A stretch of 64,000 bases of DNA, taken from assembly GCF_000815105.2 (NCBI RefSeq), contig NZ_CP010310.2, forward strand, positions 868,001 through 932,000. Direction: 5' to 3'. The stretch comes from Pandoraea pulmonicola. Lineage in GTDB: Bacteria; Pseudomonadota; Gammaproteobacteria; Burkholderiales; Burkholderiaceae. Of the stretch, positions 25,278 through 35,137 are shown piece by piece; the first letter of the stretch is position 1; each line of letters starts with the position of its first letter. The translations under genes and the position numbers were made by a program. The notes under the pieces were generated by a model. The model ran no database searches. It was not told where the DNA came from and was given only the letters and a program-made list of their open reading frames with translations.

Positions 25278-26288
25278 GGCGTTGTTGCATAAATCGAGTC
25301 TGAGGACGAAGTAACTCCCATGTTTACGGCGTTGGGCAATGCGGACGGATTGCGGACGTGCGATGTCCGCCATGCGGTTCAGCACGCCCACTCGGATGGC
25401 AACCTTGGTTGCCTGCGATTCGGTGCGTCGTGCCCACAAGCAGTTACCCGTGAGCGTCTTGAAGCGATACATCACGTTTTCCGCGAGCGAGCGCCGGTGG
25501 TACCCGCTGTCCTTCTTCCATTCGCGGCGACCGACGCGGGCGATCGCATCGACCGCGTCGTTGCGCCACGTCGCGCCGGATGTGTTCGCGGGCCAATGAG
25601 CAGCGCCTTCGCATGGCGGAATCGAGGACGTTGCGCCGCGCGCGGCGATCGCGGCATGGCATGGCTTGGTGTCGTAGGCGCCATCACCGCCGATGACATC
25701 GAGTCGTTCGTCGTCCGGTATCTGGTCCAGCAGTTCGGCCAGGACGTCGCCGTCGGCGACATCCTGATGCGTCATCAACGCGGCACGCACCTGACCCGTA
25801 TTCGCGTCGAGCCCGAGATGCACCTTGCGCCACGTGCGACGCTTCGAATAGCCATGCTGGCGCACCTTCCATTCGCCCTCGCCGTAGACCTTCACGCCGG
25901 TGCTGTCGACCACCAGATGGATCGGCTCGCCATCGCCAACGATCGGCAGTTGGACCTCAAGCGTTTGCGCACGGCGGCAGAGCGTCGTGTAGTTCGGCAC
26001 GGACAAGGTGGCGAAAGCCAGCTCGCGCAGGCTTTGCGCGAAGCCTTGCAGCGCGCGCAGCGGCAGGCGGTACACTGTCTTGATGCCCAGCAGGGCCTGG
26101 ATCAGCGCGGCGCTGTACAGACGCGGACGGCCGCGGGTTGGCTCGGCGTCCGGTATGTCGGCAAGGGCGGCGTCATCGATCCACATCGTGACGTTACCTC
26201 GGTTGATCAGGCCGGCGTTGTAGGCAGACCAGTTCCTGACACGATAGCGCGTCTTCGGCTCGCACTTCTTGCTTGTGTCCCTGCGCAT
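25257..26288 (-). CDS. IS5-family transposase
   Basis: A 343-residue DDE transposase. The N-terminal helices (RPRLYSAALIQALLGIKTVY, LRALQGFAQSL) precede the catalytic domain: first Asp in HLVVDSTGVKVYG, second in IGGDGAYDTK, and Glu in SLAENVMYRFK. The frame has no stop inside the element. It reads out through the left inverted repeat (LDLCNNA) and ends seven codons outside it at 25257. Elements of this type often take their stop from target DNA, which fits the changed flank. All catalytic residues are present, so it may be active. Confidence 0.9.
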   Translation of the reverse strand: MRRDTSKKCEPKTRYRVRNWSAYNAGLINRGNVTMWIDDAALADIPDAEPTRGRPRLYSAALIQALLGIKTVYRLPLRALQGFAQSLRELAFATLSVPNYTTLCRRAQTLEVQLPIVGDGEPIHLVVDSTGVKVYGEGEWKVRQHGYSKRRTWRKVHLGLDANTGQVRAALMTHQDVADGDVLAELLDQIPDDERLDVIGGDGAYDTKPCHAAIAARGATSSIPPCEGAAHWPANTSGATWRNDAVDAIARVGRREWKKDSGYHRRSLAENVMYRFKTLTGNCLWARRTESQATKVAIRVGVLNRMADIARPQSVRIAQRRKHGSYFVLRLDLCNNAIQMDPC

Positions 26289-26410
26289 CTTCTCGAAGCC
26301 AAAAATCGAGAATCTACGCAGGAACGCGAATTGTTAACAGGGGCGCTGGACCGGCTGTTCTGCGTAAACGTCAGCCGGCCGCGTGTCCGTCCGATTAATG
26401 CAACAACGCC
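25278..26410. mobile_element. IS5-family insertion sequence (1133 bp)
   Basis: The ends are imperfect inverted repeats: GGCGTTGTTGCATAAATCG at the left and, reversed, GGCGTTGTTGCATTAATCG at the right (26392-26410), one mismatch in 19. It encodes one transposase on the minus strand. The flanking bases (GTAT left, CAAT right) show no target duplication, so the two sides were probably joined by IS-mediated deletion or recombination and not by simple insertion. Confidence 0.88.
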
Positions 26411-26659
26411 CAATGTGGTAACAGTTATCCGGGATGGGTGAATGATTCGACGATTATCGAAATCAAGGACGTTGTAAATATATCGAATTCTAATCAATTT
26501 AGAGGATATTTCGAGACAGGGAAGCCGATTCAGCTTGTCGTGAGTCCAAATACGCAGAGAATATCCCAGCCGTTGAGGGAGTTGATAAGTAATTCGGGTG
26601 GATCTATTCGAGTCTATGATCCTAGCTCTGGGACGTTCAAGTCATGGATTTCTAAATAG
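26411..26659 (+). pseudogene. Beheaded nuclease toxin tail (restriction-endonuclease-like fold)
   Basis: The frame is open from the first base after the IS to 26659: SYPGWVNDSTIIEIKDVVNI, then NQFRGYFETGKPIQLVVSP and QPLRELISNSGGSIRVYDP. A W-V-D/N, E-x-K and long helix followed by a QLVV strand is the C-terminal half of PD-(D/E)xK-type CDI toxins; EIK would be the E-x-K of the active site. A GTG at 26438 is the first possible start but lacks a ribosome site. The IS removed everything upstream. The immunity gene follows after 10 bases. Confidence 0.65.
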
Positions 26660-26669
26660 CAGGTGATAC

Positions 26670-27482
26670 GTGAAATTTAAGATTCCTGTAAGCGTAAATT
26701 TGTTGAGTCCAATGACGCTCACGAAGCCATCGGATTTTTTGAGCGCAGTGCAGCTTTTTTGCGACGAGCTTCCAGAAATAACTCCGGAAAAATGGGGGTG
26801 GTGGGAGCCACTTGATTGTGACTTCGATCGAAATAATTTGAGGGATCTAATTCCTGGAAGCGGAATTTCGGAGACCGTTTACTGGCAAAGAAAAAAGCTC
26901 CCTAAGTCCGAAGGAAGCTTTGCCGTTCGATGGAGAAGTAAGTCGCCTGCGGTAAGTGATACGCATGCCAGGATTGGGTTCACCGTAGAGCTGAAGCAGA
27001 TCGAGCAAGCATCTCTCGTTTCGTACATAAAGAATGCGAGCACTGTTTTTAGTGCAGACATCGCTTTTTTTGATGTGTTGACCCCAGAATATACAGAATT
27101 CTCTGTTGAAAGCGGTTCGGCCCCGTATGGTGACCGGCTTATGGTTGTGACCCATCTTCTGAGGCACTGGCTCCCGGATATATTTTGGGCAACAGTATTG
27201 GGTCCTCCTTATGTCCGGATTTTTGGAAAGGACCGCCTTTTGTCGGCCCCTGCTTATGCCGTGGAGGATTTGGGGCCAGAGACAGTTTACGTACAGTTAA
27301 CGAAGAATCTCGCCGATGCATACGAACGGGGAAGTGAGCTTCAGTTGGCACGTAATAGCTTTAAAGAACACCTTCGTAGTAACGCATTTTTTGTTGAGGG
27401 GAAAGGTTATGATCGCCTGCAGAAAGGGGCGGTCGGTGATGTCTTCGAAGTTCCAAAATTTGATCTGGTTGAAGATGAGTGA
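26670..27482 (+). CDS. Orphan immunity-like protein for the nuclease toxin
   Basis: A 270-residue soluble protein of unknown family. Visible segments are KWGWWEPLDCDFDRNN, YWQRKKLPKSEGSFAVRWRS, LPDIFWATVLGPPYVRIFGK with RLLSAPAYAVEDLG, and an acidic C-terminus. The GTG start follows AGGTG at 26661-26665 and lies 10 bases after the toxin tail, so it is the presumed partner of that toxin. The gene is intact although its toxin is not, as expected if it is kept for protection against siblings. Low GC. Confidence 0.65.
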   Translation: MKFKIPVSVNLLSPMTLTKPSDFLSAVQLFCDELPEITPEKWGWWEPLDCDFDRNNLRDLIPGSGISETVYWQRKKLPKSEGSFAVRWRSKSPAVSDTHARIGFTVELKQIEQASLVSYIKNASTVFSADIAFFDVLTPEYTEFSVESGSAPYGDRLMVVTHLLRHWLPDIFWATVLGPPYVRIFGKDRLLSAPAYAVEDLGPETVYVQLTKNLADAYERGSELQLARNSFKEHLRSNAFFVEGKGYDRLQKGAVGDVFEVPKFDLVEDE

Positions 27483-27976
27483 CCGATATGACGTCACGTT
27501 TTCGTCTCAGTGGAGCGGAGCCGCTTCTCGACGCACATGAAAGTTTGGTACGCCCAGGACAGTTTCGCCTGTGCCGGCGACGACCTGTATTGCTACAAAC
27601 AGCGTGACAGCAGGGCCAACCTCCACATGCGATACGTCGATTACAAGACTCGGAAGCCAATATCCCAACGTGCAGACGAACGTTACTGCCGACCAGTTTA
27701 AATCGAATCTCATCTCGAACGGGTATAGCGTTATTAACCAAGGGATAAAAAAACGGCTCTTTTTTCCGTTCTGGGTAACGGTACGTCCACGTACCAAAAA
27801 GAAAAAAGAAGCACTTGTCGTGGCGGTGCTCGCTTCCTTGCCAGCAAGGCCTGCCGTCGCGGTTGAATCGCCTGTGACACAGGCACAGATCGTCGCCAGG
27901 TTACCTGTTCACCTGCTCAACAGCGGCCTAAGGGCATTGTGGTGGGATGTTGTTGGCGACGGTTCCCCAGCACGCA
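27483..27976 (+). pseudogene. Relic of another toxin module and decayed DNA
   Basis: One frame reads QYPNVQTNVTADQFKSNLIS and NGYSV (about 27655-27740); a second continues with SVLGNGTSTYQKEKRST and GGARFLASKA (about 27750-27860). Together they resemble the end of a toxin domain in which an N-L-x-S-N-G-Y helix is followed by a G-N-G-x-S-T-Y strand, but indels break it and there is no intact immunity gene after it. The last ~110 bp before the LysR gene hold nothing recognisable. Confidence 0.4.
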
Positions 27977-28870
27977 TTACGACCTCGGCCCCACCACCTC
28001 CCGCAACGTCGCCGCGAAGCGCTGGGCGAGCAGGCTTTGCGTGCCTCGCGAGGGGCGCAGCAGATGCGTCGCGAACGGCACGTCGGGCGCGAACGGACGA
28101 TAGTCGAGACCGCGTCCCTGATACGCCTGCGCGGCCGCCCGGCTCACCACGCTCACACCAAGCCCGCCGGCAACCAACGCACAGACGGTCGCTTCGTACG
28201 GTGTTTCCAGTTCCTTGTGCCGAAGCTCCACGCCGGCTTCTCGAAACCGCTGGTCGATCTTCATGCGTGTGCCATCGACCAGCGATAGCGCGATGAACGA
28301 CTCGTGCTCCAGATCGGCCGGCCCCACAACCTCGAACGCACCCAGCCGATGCCCGGCCGGGAACGCGCACACGCCCGGGACCTCGCAGATCTTCGTCGCC
28401 TCGATGCCGGAGACGTCGCGGCTCACGTAGGACACCACGCCCAGATCGCAGAATTGCGACGCCACCCAGTGCGCCACACGCGGCGAGTCGTTGGTCAGGA
28501 GTGAGACGGCAACGCCAGGGTGCGCTTCGCGAAACCGCCCTATCACTTCGGGCATCTGAGTGAGCGCGATCGACGGCACGGCGCCCACACGCAGCCGTCC
28601 GGTGCCTGAGCGGCGAATCTGTTCGGCCGAGTCCTCCAGGCTTTTCAGACTCACGAACGCACGCTCGACGTCGCGAAAGAGCTCCGCGCCCTCGTCGGTC
28701 AGTTGCAGACGACCGTTGAGGCGCTCGAACAGCCGAAACCCCGCACTGTCCTCCAACTGCCCGATCAACCGGCTGATGTTGGGCTGCGAGGTATGCAGTG
28801 CATCGGCCGCCGCCGTCATCGAGCCCGTCTGGATGACCGCGCGAAACGCTTCCACTTGCTTGAACTTCAT
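27977..28870 (-). CDS. LysR-family regulator, divergent from the ABC/lyase operon
   Basis: A 297-residue LysR protein: winged helix KQVEAFRAVIQTGSMTAAAD and TSQPNISRLIGQLE, linker helix, and an effector domain with RLRVGAVPSIALTQMPEV. The GSMTAAA-LHTSQPNISRLI signature is closest, as I know the family, to NocR/OccR-type regulators of opine and arginine-family catabolism. It is transcribed away from the transporter and lyase genes, the usual LysR arrangement, so it most likely controls them in response to the transported compound. An IS110 element now lies between its promoter region and the operon. Confidence 0.85.
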   Translation of the reverse strand: MKFKQVEAFRAVIQTGSMTAAADALHTSQPNISRLIGQLEDSAGFRLFERLNGRLQLTDEGAELFRDVERAFVSLKSLEDSAEQIRRSGTGRLRVGAVPSIALTQMPEVIGRFREAHPGVAVSLLTNDSPRVAHWVASQFCDLGVVSYVSRDVSGIEATKICEVPGVCAFPAGHRLGAFEVVGPADLEHESFIALSLVDGTRMKIDQRFREAGVELRHKELETPYEATVCALVAGGLGVSVVSRAAAQAYQGRGLDYRPFAPDVPFATHLLRPSRGTQSLLAQRFAATLREVVGPRS

Positions 28871-29161
28871 CGTCCTGGCTCTCCTCCAGCCCCATCGCGC
28901 CGCCCTTCCTGTCCCTGAAGGTGCCTGAGTGAACCCGCACGCGCCCGGACGCGCACATATGGCGCGCCATGGGGTATATCAAAAATGTATGGACTCGTAT
29001 TGTATTGTGATTTTTAAGAATGTTTCAGCCCGGCTACAGTCGTCGCCATCCCGTCCGTGCGGTGAGGGGCGACGCATCCGCCGCCCGCCACCGCGCAGTC
29101 GCCTACGTGTCGTACACCGCTTCAGGAGAATGAAATGAACGCGTCCCACCCGAAACGGTGA
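28871..29161. promoter_or_regulatory. Divergent LysR/operon promoter region and severed gene start
   Basis: An AT-rich island (about 28970-29025) between the LysR gene and the operon is the natural regulator-binding region. At its right end AGGAGAATGAA precedes an ATG at 29135 that opens MNASHPKR and then meets TGA at the IS edge. This looks like the original start of the binding-protein gene, now cut off. I could not fix -35/-10 hexamers. Confidence 0.5.
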
Positions 29162-30560
29162 GAGCAGAGGAAGGAGGTGAATCCTCACGGGCCAACGGCA
29201 TCGAAGTGCCCAGGTGGAAAATGCACGCATTTCCCGGCAACCGGAGGATCCACGATGAACAGTATGGCCGTAGGCGTCGACATCGCCAAGCAGGTTTTCC
29301 AGGTGCATTACGTCGATCAGCACACCGGAGAGATTGTGAACAAGCCGATCAAGCGGGCAAAGTTTCTGGAGCACTTCGCGAACAGAGCGCCGAGCCTGAT
29401 CGGCATGGAGGCGTGCGGCGGTGCGCACCACTGGGCTCGGCAACTCGCAAAGATGGGGCACGAGGTCAGATTGATGCCGGCGGAGTTCGTGAAGGCGTTC
29501 AACATCCGCAACAAGAACGACGCGGCGGATGCCCGGGCGATTTGGCTGGCGGTACAGCAGCCGAGCAAGCCGGTGGCGGTGAAGACGGAAATGCAGCAGG
29601 CGATGCTGGCGCTGCACCGGATGCGCGAGCAGTTGGTGAAATTCCGCACGATGCAGATGAACGGACTGCGCGGCCTGCTAACGGAATACGGCGAGGTGAT
29701 GAGCCGTGGCCGGGCGAAGCTGGACCAGGAAATAGCCATTGCGCTTGGTCGGCTCGCGGAGCGCCTGCCGGGAGCGTTGATCGATACGTTGCGCGAGCAG
29801 TGGAGCGGGCTGGCGCGGCTCGACGAGCAGATTGCCGAGATCGAACGCCGGATGCTCGAATGGAAGAAGGAAGACAAGGCGGTAAAGGCGATCAGCGAGA
29901 TACCCGGCGTGGGATTGCTCACGGCGACGGCGGCAGTGGCGATGATGGGCGACGCGAAGGCGTTTCGCTCCGGACGCGAATTCGCCGCGTGGGCGGGTCT
30001 GGTACCGAAGCAGACGGGCTCGGGCGGCAAGGTGAACTTGCACGGGATCAGCAAGAGGGGCGACACCTATCTGCGCACGCTGCTGATTCACGGTGCGCGA
30101 AGCGTGTTGAGCCATGCGAAGGAACCGGGTCCGTGGGTCGAGCAGATGAAGAAGCGACGGCCGGCGAATGTGGTGATCGTCGCACTGGCCAACAAGACGG
30201 CACGGACGATCTGGGCGGTGCTGGCCCATGATCGGCCGTATCGGAAGGACTACGTGAGCGTGAAGCCAGCCTGAACGGCCCGCGCGAGGTAGACGATCAA
30301 TGTTTAACACAGGGTGAACGTCGAAAGGTTGCGCAGCAATCAAGTGTGATGACAAGCCAGGTAGGACCGGGACTCGCTAAGCCTGAATCGGTGCAAGAGC
30401 CTTGAGCTCGCCAGGAGAATGAGGCGCGAGTCAGCGAATTTCATAGGGGCCCGCAGCGGCAGTACCAGCTGCATCAAGGCCGGATATAGAGCTGCAGCCC
30501 ATCCTGTCCGTCGGAACACAAGAAAACTGCTGCAAACGGGACGCGTTCATATAGTCATCG
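29162..30560 (+). mobile_element. IS110-family (IS1111-like) insertion sequence, ends approximate
   Basis: One transposase gene with non-coding arms. The left end lies at or just after 29161, where the MNASHPKR frame breaks. The right arm after the transposase (30275 to about 30560) is non-coding and contains several short GC-rich dyads. IS110-family elements lack classic terminal repeats and usually make no target duplication, so the exact ends cannot be read from one copy. The right boundary is inferred from where the binding-protein frame resumes. Confidence 0.7.
29255..30274 (+). CDS. IS110-family transposase
   Basis: A 339-residue DEDD transposase. The RuvC-like N-terminal domain has its first Asp in AVGVDIAKQVFQVHYVD, Glu in LIGMEACGGAHHWARQL, and the paired Asp in NKNDAADARAIW. 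A coiled-coil middle follows. The C-terminal Transposase_20 domain carries EIPGVGLLTATAAVAMMGD, FAAWAGLVPKQTGSGG and a GDTYLRTLLIHGARSV helix. ATG at 29255 is preceded by GGAGG. All key residues are present, so it may be functional. Confidence 0.93.
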   Translation: MNSMAVGVDIAKQVFQVHYVDQHTGEIVNKPIKRAKFLEHFANRAPSLIGMEACGGAHHWARQLAKMGHEVRLMPAEFVKAFNIRNKNDAADARAIWLAVQQPSKPVAVKTEMQQAMLALHRMREQLVKFRTMQMNGLRGLLTEYGEVMSRGRAKLDQEIAIALGRLAERLPGALIDTLREQWSGLARLDEQIAEIERRMLEWKKEDKAVKAISEIPGVGLLTATAAVAMMGDAKAFRSGREFAAWAGLVPKQTGSGGKVNLHGISKRGDTYLRTLLIHGARSVLSHAKEPGPWVEQMKKRRPANVVIVALANKTARTIWAVLAHDRPYRKDYVSVKPA

Positions 30561-31421
30561 ATGCCAAGCTTGCGCCGTTCGTTCGTTGCCGCCACCGCCG
30601 TCTTCGCCGTGATCGTCACGGTGGGGGCAGGCGCCCGATCCGCTCTCGCCGCGCCGGGCGACATGCCGCCGCTGCCGGCGGACATCAAGGCGCAGGGACA
30701 GTTGCACGTGGGCGTGCGCTGCGACCAGCCGCCCTACGGCTATCAGGACGGCAGCGGCGCATTTGCCGGCGTGGAAGTCGAGATGGGGCGCCAGATCGCC
30801 GAATGGGCGCTCGGCTCGAAGGACAAGGCCGTGTTCACGTGTGTGACGGCGGAGAACCGTGTGCCGCAACTGCTCGGTCGCAAGGTCGATCTGCTCATCG
30901 CCACGCTGGGCGTGTCGCCCGAGCGCTCCCGCGTGATCGACTTCACGCAGCCGTACCGCTGGGGCGCCAGCGACGTCGTGGTGCGTCGCGATAGCGGCAT
31001 CAACAAGCTGGCCGATCTCAAGGGCAAGACGCTCGTCGCGCTGAAGGGCTCCGTGCAGGCCAAGTGGTTCGAGGACCACATGCCCGAGGTCAAGATGCTG
31101 CGCCTGAACACGGCCGCCGACGCGATGCAGACCTTCCGTCAGGGACGCGCCGACGCCTATACGCACGACGCCGCAACGCTCGTGGTCGCGGCCGCGCAGG
31201 ACCCGGGCGCCAAGCTGCTGGGCCAGTATTTCCAGATTTCCGATGCGGCCATCGGCGTGCGCAAGAACGAGGCCGCATGGCGCGACTATCTGTCGGCGGC
31301 GATCACGCGCATGCGCTACGAAGGCCGCTTCGTGCAATGGGTCAAGCTGAACGTGCCCGAATCGATCCGCAGCTACTACCTCGCAGTGTTCCAGCAGGGA
31401 CGTCCGAAGGAAACGCTGTAA
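30561..31421 (+). CDS. ABC transporter periplasmic amino-acid-binding protein (5' end displaced by IS)
   Basis: A 286-residue SBP_bac_3 protein: signal peptide (SFVAATAVFAVIVTVGAG), then LHVGVRCDQPPYGYQDGSG, VDLLIATLGVSPERSRVIDF (the ligand-site TPER-like loop) and KTLVALKGSVQAKWFE. It should capture a polar or basic amino acid or opine for the two permeases downstream. The ATG at 30561 is the only start left, since a TAG lies two codons upstream in frame. There is no Shine-Dalgarno sequence before it. The original start was probably MNASHPKR at 29135, beyond the IS, so expression is doubtful. Confidence 0.85.
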   Translation: MPSLRRSFVAATAVFAVIVTVGAGARSALAAPGDMPPLPADIKAQGQLHVGVRCDQPPYGYQDGSGAFAGVEVEMGRQIAEWALGSKDKAVFTCVTAENRVPQLLGRKVDLLIATLGVSPERSRVIDFTQPYRWGASDVVVRRDSGINKLADLKGKTLVALKGSVQAKWFEDHMPEVKMLRLNTAADAMQTFRQGRADAYTHDAATLVVAAAQDPGAKLLGQYFQISDAAIGVRKNEAAWRDYLSAAITRMRYEGRFVQWVKLNVPESIRSYYLAVFQQGRPKETL

Positions 31422-31434
31422 GCGGGCGACGCTC

Positions 31435-32100
31435 ATGGATTTCGACGTCGCTTATCTTCTCGCGCAATGGCCCGCGCTATGGCGAGGCGCACTCATGACA
31501 CTGCAGGTGTCGGTCATCGCCATCGCCTGCTCCGCGCTGATCGGCGTGGTCGGCTGTGCCATCCGCATCTTCCGCGTACCTGTGCTCTCGCAACTCGTGA
31601 CCGGCTACGTGGAACTGATGCGCAACACGCCGATTCTCGTGCAACTGTTCTTCATCTTCTACGGCCTGCCGGCGATCGGTGTCGGACTGTCGCTGTTCGC
31701 CTCGGGTGTGCTGTGCCTGTCGCTGTGGGCCGGCGCCTATCAGATCGAGAACCTGCGTGGTGGCATGGCCAGCGTGGGGCGTCGCATGTACGAGTCGTGT
31801 CATGCGCTGTCGCTGCGACCGTGGCACTACTTCACGCTGATCGCGCTGCCGATCGCCTTGCGCCATGCATTGCCCGGCATGCTCAACACGGCGATTTCGC
31901 TGCTCAAGAATTCGTCGTATCTGCAGGCCATCGGCCTTATGGAACTGACGTTCGTCGCGGTGGACCGCATTGCCACGGACTTCCGGCCGCTCGAGATGTT
32001 CGGCGCGATTCTCGTGCTGTACCTCGGCATGGTGGCCGTGCTCGCACTGCTCGCGCACCGGCTCTCGGCCTGGTTGCAACGTCCGTTCCGAACTCATTGA
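31435..32100 (+). CDS. Polar amino-acid ABC transporter permease (HisQ/HisM family), subunit 1
   Basis: A 221-residue inner-membrane protein with about five helices. ELMRNTPILVQLFFIFYGLP is the classic N-terminal signature of polar amino-acid permeases, and the EAA loop region (ALSLRPWHYFTLIALPIALR) contacts the ATPase. It begins 13 bases after the binding-protein stop and pairs with the permease at 32115. Confidence 0.92.
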   Translation: MDFDVAYLLAQWPALWRGALMTLQVSVIAIACSALIGVVGCAIRIFRVPVLSQLVTGYVELMRNTPILVQLFFIFYGLPAIGVGLSLFASGVLCLSLWAGAYQIENLRGGMASVGRRMYESCHALSLRPWHYFTLIALPIALRHALPGMLNTAISLLKNSSYLQAIGLMELTFVAVDRIATDFRPLEMFGAILVLYLGMVAVLALLAHRLSAWLQRPFRTH

Positions 32101-32114
32101 GGCGATTGCCGACC

Positions 32115-32801
32115 ATGCATGTCATTCTCGAAAACTGGCTCGTCATCGCCAAGGGGCTGCGCATGACGCTGGCCCTCGCCGGCGCCGTACTCGCCTGCAC
32201 CACGGTGATCTCGCTCGTGCTCGGTGTGCTCGCCACGCTGCCGAACCGCTGGCTCAAGCTCGCCGTCCACGGCTATGTGGAACTGTTTCGCTCGATTCCC
32301 CTGATCGTGAACGTGTTCTGCGTGTTCTTCGTGGCGCCGATGTTCGGGCTCGACCTGAGCCCCTTCGTTGCAGCCACGGTGGGCCTGTCGCTGTGGGGAG
32401 GCGCCAACGGTACGGTCGTGGTCTCGGGCGGCATCGCGTCGGTTCCGCCGCACCAATGGAAGAGCGCGGCCGCGTTGGGCCTGCGCCGCTGGCAGATCTA
32501 TCGTTACGTGATCGGCCCGCAGTCGGTCGGCGCCATTCTGCCCGCGTACACGGGGCTGCTCACCTTGCTCGTGCAGTCGACCTCGCTCGGTGCGCTCATC
32601 GGCGTGAGCGAGTTCCTCAAGGTCAATCAGAACATCATCGAGCGCGCGACCATCATGCAGGGCCGCAACCCCGCCTTCGAAGTCTACGGGCTCGTGCTCA
32701 TCGTCTATTTCGTCATCTGCTCGGCGCTCAGCGCGCTGTCCCGCTACCTTGAACGCCGCTTGCAACGCGAGCGCGTTCGCCCGCTCACTCAACAGGGTTG
32801 A
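32115..32801 (+). CDS. Polar amino-acid ABC transporter permease, subunit 2
   Basis: A 228-residue membrane protein of the same family: VELFRSIPLIVNVFCVFFVA for the signature, LSLWGGANGTVVVSGGI, and an EAA loop around SAAALGLRRWQIYRYVIGPQ. ATG at 32115 lies 14 bases after subunit 1. The stop is two bases before the lyase start, so the genes are one transcription unit. Confidence 0.92.
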   Translation: MHVILENWLVIAKGLRMTLALAGAVLACTTVISLVLGVLATLPNRWLKLAVHGYVELFRSIPLIVNVFCVFFVAPMFGLDLSPFVAATVGLSLWGGANGTVVVSGGIASVPPHQWKSAAALGLRRWQIYRYVIGPQSVGAILPAYTGLLTLLVQSTSLGALIGVSEFLKVNQNIIERATIMQGRNPAFEVYGLVLIVYFVICSALSALSRYLERRLQRERVRPLTQQG

Positions 32802-32803
32802 AC

Positions 32804-34305
32804 ATGTCCATCTCGAAAGTCAGTCGCCGGCTCACCGAGTCCGCCGCGCCGGAAGTCAACGACATCATTTTCAAACCTCGTCTGGCCGGCTTCGAAGAAA
32901 CGTTCGCGCCGCTTGGCGATATCAACAAGGCGCACGTGGTGATGCTCGCCGAGCAGGGCCTGATCCGCCCGGAACACGCCTCGGCGCTCGCTCGTGGCAT
33001 TCTCGCCATGGAAGCGGCGGGCCCGGGCGCCGTGCCGCTCGACCCCAGCCGTGAAGACGCCTATTTCAACTACGAGGCGCACCTGATGGATCAGGTCGGC
33101 GCCGATGTCGGCGGGCGCATGCACACCGGCCGCAGCCGCAACGACATTCTCGCGACGCTCGACCGTCTCCGCGGACGCGCCACGCTGATCGAACTCATCG
33201 AAGCGCTGTTGCGTGTGCGCGCGAGTGCGCTGGAGCAGGCGCAGCGTCATGCGGAAGTCGTCATGCCAGGCTACACGCATCTGCAGCCGGCGCAGCCCAT
33301 GACCTACGGCTTCTATCTGGCCGGCGTGGCGCAGGCGCTCGAGCGCGACACCCGCCGTCTGATGGACACGCTCTCGCATATGAACGTCTGCCCGCTGGGC
33401 GCCGCGGCGTTCGCCGGCACGCCGTTTGCGATCGACCGTCAGCGCACCGCCGAACTGCTCGGTTTCGACACGTTCGTCGACAACGCGCTCGACGCGGTGG
33501 GCTCCCGCGATTTTGTGCTCGAGAGCATTGCGGATCTGAGTCTGCTGGCGGTGCTGTGGAGCCGGGTGGCGCAGGACTATTTCGTGTGGACGACACACGA
33601 GTTCGGCATGATCGAGTTCCCCGACAGCGTGGCGACGACGTCGAGCATCATGCCGCAGAAGAAGAACCCGGTCGTGCTCGAATACCTGAAGGGGCGCACC
33701 GGCCAGATCGTGGCGGCGCTGATGGCGTGCTCCATGGCGATCAAGGGCACTAACTTCACCCACACCGGCGATGCCAACCGCGAGGGCACGCAGGGCTTCT
33801 GGGATGCGGCGCGCGAGACGATCCGCTGCTTGAACCTGCTCGACCTCGTCGTGCGCACGGCCCGGCCGGTGGAGGGGCGTGCGGGGCGTCTGGCCGCGGA
33901 AGACTTCTCCACGGCCACCGCGTTGGCCGATCACATGGTGCGCGAGCATGACCTGTCGTTCCGCGCGGCGCACCACGTGGTGGGCGCGGTGGTGCGAGAC
34001 GCGATGGACCGGGGCGTGCCGGCGGACCGGATCGACGCGCAGATGGTCGAGGCAGCCGCCCGCGAACAACTGGGCGCACCGCTGGGCATCGACGCCGATG
34101 CGGTGCGCGCGTGTCTCGACCCGGTGAGCAACGTGGCGGCGCGCGCATCGGCCGGCAGTCCGAGTCCGGACACGCTGCGCGCGCACGTGCACGCCGCGCT
34201 GGCGCGACTGGAGACGACGCGTGCGAGTCTCGCGCAGTGGCATGAGCGACTGGCCGCTGCACAGCGTGAGTTGCAGGAGGCCACGCAAGCCCTGGCGGGG
34301 CGCCA

Positions 34306-34309
<4 letters not shown>
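32804..34309 (+). CDS. Argininosuccinate-lyase-like C-N lyase (fumarase/aspartase superfamily)
   Basis: A 501-residue homotetrameric lyase. Family landmarks: [15 protein letters not shown], the catalytic-His region [20 protein letters not shown], and the flexible Ser loop [18 protein letters not shown]. Superfamily enzymes release fumarate from N-succinyl compounds. Housekeeping ArgH is ~460 residues and not normally encoded with an uptake system. This longer protein, within an opine/amino-acid ABC operon, may cleave an imported N-(dicarboxyethyl) amino compound, as EDDS lyase does. That substrate idea is inference; ordinary argininosuccinate remains possible. The stop overlaps the ATPase start (ATGA). 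Confidence 0.85.
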
Positions 34310-35043
<734 letters not shown>

Positions 35044-35137
35044 GGGGGGACGAGAAGACGTTTGAACGAATGCAGCGCATCGTCTCAGAATGCCGGTCGG
35101 TATAAGTGGCTCTGGCGGCGGGGTGTACAAGGGCGGG

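Noticed and set aside
25255..26342. TGTTAACAGGG occurring just left of the IS5 element and again near its right end
   Set aside because: The right copy lies inside the element, 68 bp before its inverted repeat, so it is not a target duplication.
29123..30422. An 11-bp direct repeat, CAGGAGAATGA, on both sides of the IS110 transposase gene
   Set aside because: The left copy is the ribosome site of the severed gene and the right copy appears to lie inside the IS arm. IS110 elements do not usually make such duplications, so I treat it as chance.
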